Below, piece after piece: positions 6,376 through 8,779 of a stretch of DNA of 8,779 nt. Location of the stretch: assembly GCA_964352225.1 (NCBI GenBank), contig CAYGRM010000292.1:1-8779 (forward strand). The letters are read 5' to 3'. The DNA comes from CAJQQY01 sp964352225. GTDB taxonomy: Bacteria > Bacteroidota > Bacteroidia > Chitinophagales > Saprospiraceae. The translations under genes and the position numbers were made by a program. The notes beneath the pieces were generated by a model that did not search any database, was not told where the DNA came from, and saw only the letters and a list, made by a program, of their open reading frames with translations. Every line of letters starts with the position of its first letter. Positions within the stretch are counted from its first letter, which is position 1.

Positions 6376-7456
6376 TTAAACTGCGTCGACCATCAGAAAA
6401 GCTTTCAAGAATCCATCCAAATCTCCATTCAACACAGCGTCCGTATTATTATTTTGATAGTTGGAACGATGATCTTTTACGCGTCGATCATCGAGGACAT
6501 AGCTACGAATTTGAGAACCCCACTCGTTCGCCATTTTTCCTTCTTCGACTTTATTTTTTTCGGCCTCTCGCTTTTTAATTTCTAGTTCGTAAAGGCGAGA
6601 TTTTAGCATCGTGATGGCTTTCTCTCTATTCAAATGTTGCGAACGTTCCTCCTGACATTCCACGACCAAACCTGAAGGTAAGTGTCGAACTCGAACTGCG
6701 GATTCCGTTTTATTGACATGCTGTCCACCTGCACCACTTGCTCGAAAAGTATCCCAATCCAAATCTGCAGGATTCACATCGATTTCAATAGTATCGTCAA
6801 TCAATGGATGAACAAAAACCGAAGCAAATGAAGTCATTCGTTTGCCTTGTGAATTAAATGGACTCACTCGAACAAGTCGATGAACGCCATTTTCGCCTTT
6901 GAGTAAACCATAGGCAAAGTCACCATTAATTTCAATTTCTACACTTCGAATTCCAGCCACATCGCCATCTACTCGATTGAGTTGTTTGACTTTATAGCCT
7001 GACTTCTCCGCCCACATGACATACATCCGTAGCAACATTTCTGACCAGTCGCAACTCTCCGTTCCACCTGCGCCAGCATTGATTTCAAGTAGACAACTTA
7101 GCTCATCTTCTTCTTTGTTCAGCGTTGATCTGAACTCCAAATCATCAACAGCAGCAAGGGTTTTCTCGTATTGAGCATCGAGTTCCTCTTCAGTAGCTTC
7201 CTCTTCTCGGTAGAATTCATAAAGCACCTCGAGCTCATCAATTTCTGTCTTGGTTTTATTATAATTGGATACCCAATTTTTATGTCCTTTGAGTTGTTTG
7301 ATGATGCCCTCTGCACGTTTTGGATCATTCCAAAAATCAGGATCAAGGGTTAATTTTTCCTTGTCTTCAATTTCTAAAAGTCGTTGATCGACGTCAAAGA
7401 TACCTCCTTAGGACGCCCAATCTTTCCTCCAATTCTTTGTATTGGTCTTGAGTCAT
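6376..7456 (-). CDS. prfB: Peptide chain release factor 2, with programmed +1 frameshift
   Basis: This is release factor 2, which recognises UGA and UAA and triggers peptide release in the ribosome. Translation starts at the ATG at 7456-7454 and reads 20 codons (MTQDQYKELEERLGVLRRYL). It meets TGA at 7396-7394, shifts +1 at CTT-T, and continues from GAC at 7395 to the TAA at 6378-6376, giving 359 aa against 365 in E. coli. The second frame begins DVDQRLLEIEDKEKL and includes the LDPDFWNDP segment typical of RF2 domain 1. The stop-codon reading motif SPF is at residues 198-200 and GGQ at 243-245 (RASGAGGQHVN), with Ala before SGAGGQ where E. coli K-12 has Thr. SPF excludes RF1, which has PxT. 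A GTG at 7227 starts a shorter frame of 283 codons, but that would lack most of domain 1. A TAnnTTTG box at 7543-7550 is the likely promoter. UGA read-through by frameshift gives autoregulation by RF2 level. Confidence 0.95.
7393..7408 (-). promoter_or_regulatory. prfB programmed +1 frameshift site
   Basis: On the minus strand this reads AGG AGG TAT CTT TGA C. It matches the E. coli prfB site (AGG GGG TAT CTT TGA C) at all but one base. The slippery CTT-T, the UGA stop followed by C (a weak termination context), and an internal SD-like AGGAGG three bases before CTT are all present. AGGAGG is a full complement to the usual 16S anti-SD CCTCCT. Confidence 0.95.
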
Positions 7457-7468
7457 AATTTTTTATAA

Positions 7469-7489
7469 CCTGTCTGCCGAGCAGGCAGG
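7469..7489. repeat. Short GC-rich hairpin in the prfB leader
   Basis: CCTGTCTGC (7469-7477) and GCAGGCAGG (7481-7489) form a 9-bp stem with one G-T pair and a 3-base loop CGA. It is conspicuously GC-rich in an AT-rich region and lies 13 bases upstream of the prfB start codon on the minus strand. It may be a small dispersed repeat or a structured part of the leader. Confidence 0.65.
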
Positions 7490-7490
7490 C

Positions 7491-7508
7491 AACACTTTTA
7501 CAAGTGTT
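7491..7508. terminator. Small hairpin followed by a T-tract (plus-strand orientation)
   Basis: AACACTT (7491-7497) and AAGTGTT (7502-7508) form a 7-bp stem with a 4-base loop, followed on the plus strand by TATTTTTTTTG. This has the form of a weak intrinsic terminator for plus-strand transcription. No plus-strand gene ends nearby, so it could block antisense reading from the prfB region or simply be leader structure in the prfB mRNA. Confidence 0.45.
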
Positions 7509-7542
7509 TATTTTTTTTGTTAAAAAAAAGTGAATTCTAGTG

Positions 7543-7550
7543 CAAAAGTA
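7543..7550 (-). promoter_or_regulatory. TAnnTTTG -7 promoter box for prfB
   Basis: On the minus strand these bases read TACTTTTG, a perfect TAnnTTTG match. Transcription would start near 7537 and give prfB a leader of about 80 bases containing both small hairpins. I see no good -33 TTTG box, so the call rests on the -7 element and its position. Confidence 0.5.
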
Positions 7551-7587
7551 GGAAAATGAAACTTGTTTAGGAAATGTCTTTTTTGCC

Positions 7588-7768
7588 CTAGTAGTGGGTT
7601 GCTTTAGCTGAATGTAGTCAACTTAAGAGTTGCGATACCAGCGACTGGCTTTCCGCCAGCCTCTGGTTTTATAATAAACTGGGAGAAATCAGAGGCTGGC
7701 TTGAAGCCAGTCGCTGATACCAAAATTCTTTAGTTGATGACATTCTGCTTTAGCTACCCGCTACTTAG
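7588..7768. repeat. 181-bp fold-back element, REP/MITE-like
   Basis: Two arms of about 78 bases (7588-7665 and 7690-7768) are complementary around a 24-base AT-rich centre. The inner 25 bases (7641-7665 against 7690-7714) match at 21 positions, the four mismatches being grouped in the middle. The outer 43 bases match at about 34 with one gap. Each inner arm is itself near-palindromic (GACTGGC...GCCAG; CTGGCTTGAAGCCAG), like paired REP units. No terminal direct duplication or transposase is visible. It fills the gap between the FKBP gene and the prfB promoter, and its right end overlaps the last codons of the FKBP gene. It could end the FKBP transcript. Confidence 0.85.
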
Positions 7769-8779
7769 CAACTCTATGTAAAATACCAAATCCGCTCGAC
7801 GAGGAATTTTTCCATACCACCCTGCTCTGCCGTAAGCTAATTGGTAAGGAATAAAAAACGTAGCTTTTGAACCGACCGTTAATTTGGAAATTCCTTCATC
7901 CCAACCTTTGATTACCTTTTCTACACCTAAAGGAAATCTAAAAGAATTGCCATCATCAAACGTGGTGTCGAAAACTTTCCCATCGGGTAAAAATCCCATG
8001 TAATGTACTGCTACATTTTCCAAAGGAGAAGCTTTTTCACCTTTTCCTTTTTCATGTAAAATATATTTTAACCCCGAATGAGTATAGATTAAATCATCTT
8101 CCAATTCTCCACTTTTAAATTTCTCAATATTTGCCAAAGTCGTTTTTTCTACCTCTTCTTTTCTCGCTATGGTTGCTACTTTAAGTTGTTGAGCTTTTGC
8201 TTTTTTTAGCATTTTATCAATCTCATATTCTCCTGGAGTAAACACTTCAACAATTTGAATTCTATAATTTATCGTATCCGTTTCCTTGAGATTTTTTGGT
8301 AGTCTATCCACTCCCACCAGTAATTGATCCAAATGTAAACTATCTCCAGTTCCGCCGAGTAACAATGCTTCATAATTTCCAGGTGGTGGAGAAGGAATGG
8401 TATTTCTTGCCGGCAAAAATGCTTGTAAAGGATTATCCATTGGAGTTTCTTCTTCCAATTCACCATTAATATATCGGTACTCTCGATATCGAATCCGATC
8501 TCCTGGCTGAGCAGTTATATGTCCTGTTTTTTTAAAAATTTCGTAGGGATAACCCGAGGCAGTTTTATTTTTTTTTTTAGCAGAGACCAATTCTTCTTTA
8601 GGAGTGATGTCAATTAATTTGATTATGTATTTTAATTGATCCTCTGTGGTAAATCCTTCTGGCAGATTTTTCAAGTCTTTCAACTCTTGAGTAACGGCAA
8701 CACTATCACCAATGGACATTTGAAATAACATCTCATAATTAGGAGGAATTGGTTTCGTCAAAATTTCTTTCGAAGGCAA
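7754..8779 (-). CDS. Multi-domain FKBP-type peptidyl-prolyl isomerase, N-terminus outside the window
   Basis: The open frame runs to the window edge with 341 codons and no ATG there, so the start lies outside. The C-terminal domain (about residues 233-341) is a canonical FKBP domain that catalyses cis-trans isomerisation of prolyl bonds. By comparison with FKBP12, active-site positions are kept as Y260, F270, D271, V289, I290, W293, Y316 and F333. The end loop reads IPRRADLVF where IPPHATLVF is usual. Residues 77-180 look like a degenerate FKBP repeat (GDRIRYREYRYINGEL, later NYEALLLGGTGDSL), and 10-63 match the second half of that repeat (NYEMLFQMSIGDSV), so a further half-domain should precede it. 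Residues 184-222 are a charged, probably helical linker. An export signal or lipobox would be expected but cannot be seen here. The stop TAG (7756-7754) and the last four residues come from the fold-back repeat. Confidence 0.9.
   Translation of the reverse strand: MPSKEILTKPIPPNYEMLFQMSIGDSVAVTQELKDLKNLPEGFTTEDQLKYIIKLIDITPKEELVSAKKKNKTASGYPYEIFKKTGHITAQPGDRIRYREYRYINGELEEETPMDNPLQAFLPARNTIPSPPPGNYEALLLGGTGDSLHLDQLLVGVDRLPKNLKETDTINYRIQIVEVFTPGEYEIDKMLKKAKAQQLKVATIARKEEVEKTTLANIEKFKSGELEDDLIYTHSGLKYILHEKGKGEKASPLENVAVHYMGFLPDGKVFDTTFDDGNSFRFPLGVEKVIKGWDEGISKLTVGSKATFFIPYQLAYGRAGWYGKIPRRADLVFYIELLSSG

Noticed and set aside
6324..6578. Plus-strand open frame of 84 codons opposite the prfB 3' end
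   Set aside because: It starts inside the inverted repeat and runs antisense to the conserved C-terminal part of RF2; its composition is that of a shadow frame.
7119..7346. Minus-strand frame of 75 codons in the prfB 5' region
   Set aside because: It overlaps the RF2 domain 1 coding frame in another phase. The RF2 frame has recognisable LDPDFWNDP-type sequence, while this frame has no family features.
7394..7396. In-frame TGA in prfB as a nonsense mutation or sequencing error
   Set aside because: The surrounding AGG-AGG-TAT-CTT-TGA-C matches the known programmed frameshift site, and the +1 frame continues into intact RF2, so this is regulation and not damage.
8269..8466. Minus-strand open frame of 65 codons inside the FKBP gene
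   Set aside because: It is a different phase of the same strand within a clearly coding region and has no recognisable features.

Overview
The window looks like chromosomal DNA from a member of the Bacteroidota, possibly a saprospirian or cytophagian-type lineage; the lineage is inferred and not proven. The signs are AT-rich sequence, start codons without Shine-Dalgarno sequences, matches to the Bacteroidota -7 promoter box TAnnTTTG upstream of rimM and prfB, and a gene set typical of the phylum: a TraB/GumN-type exported protein, a multi-FKBP exported isomerase and a sphingoid-phosphate lyase.

Layout, left to right. Positions 1-44 may be the tail of an upstream gene. Positions 48-168 hold an imperfect fold-back sequence. 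A plus-strand pair follows: an Fe-S type uracil-DNA glycosylase (197-784) and, 8 bp later, a PLP-dependent sphingosine-1-phosphate lyase homologue (793-2217). A perfect 14-bp hairpin (2223-2260) separates this pair from a convergent minus-strand gene (2271-3347). That gene is unrecognised by name but carries a kinase/aminoglycoside-phosphotransferase-like motif set. Divergent to it is a secreted TraB/GumN protein (3436-5325) with a tandemly duplicated C-terminal domain. Next come rimM (5451-5975) and cutA (5986-6303) as a two-gene unit; a perfect TAnnTTTG box lies so close to the rimM ATG that a leaderless transcript is predicted. A heptamer repeat array and inverted repeat (6285-6374) separate cutA from the convergent minus-strand prfB.

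prfB needs correct assembly. The real gene is complement(6376-7456), 359 aa, with the classical programmed +1 frameshift at an in-frame TGA (7394-7396), preceded by a perfect internal AGGAGG. Reading only the long open frame would lose the first 76 residues. Its upstream region carries two small hairpins and a TAnnTTTG box. A 181-bp fold-back, REP/MITE-like element (7588-7768) fills the gap to the last gene, a minus-strand FKBP-type peptidyl-prolyl isomerase (7754-8779), which is cut by the window end. The last codons of that gene lie inside the fold-back element.

The genes are mostly housekeeping (DNA repair, ribosome maturation, translation termination, exported protein folding), and I see no defence system, integron, prophage, CRISPR array or RNA gene. 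The points most worth checking are the SD-dependent RF2 frameshift in a phylum that rarely uses SD initiation, the repeats embedded in the 3' ends of two genes, the predicted leaderless rimM, the kinase-like orphan protein, and the duplicated domain of the GumN protein.
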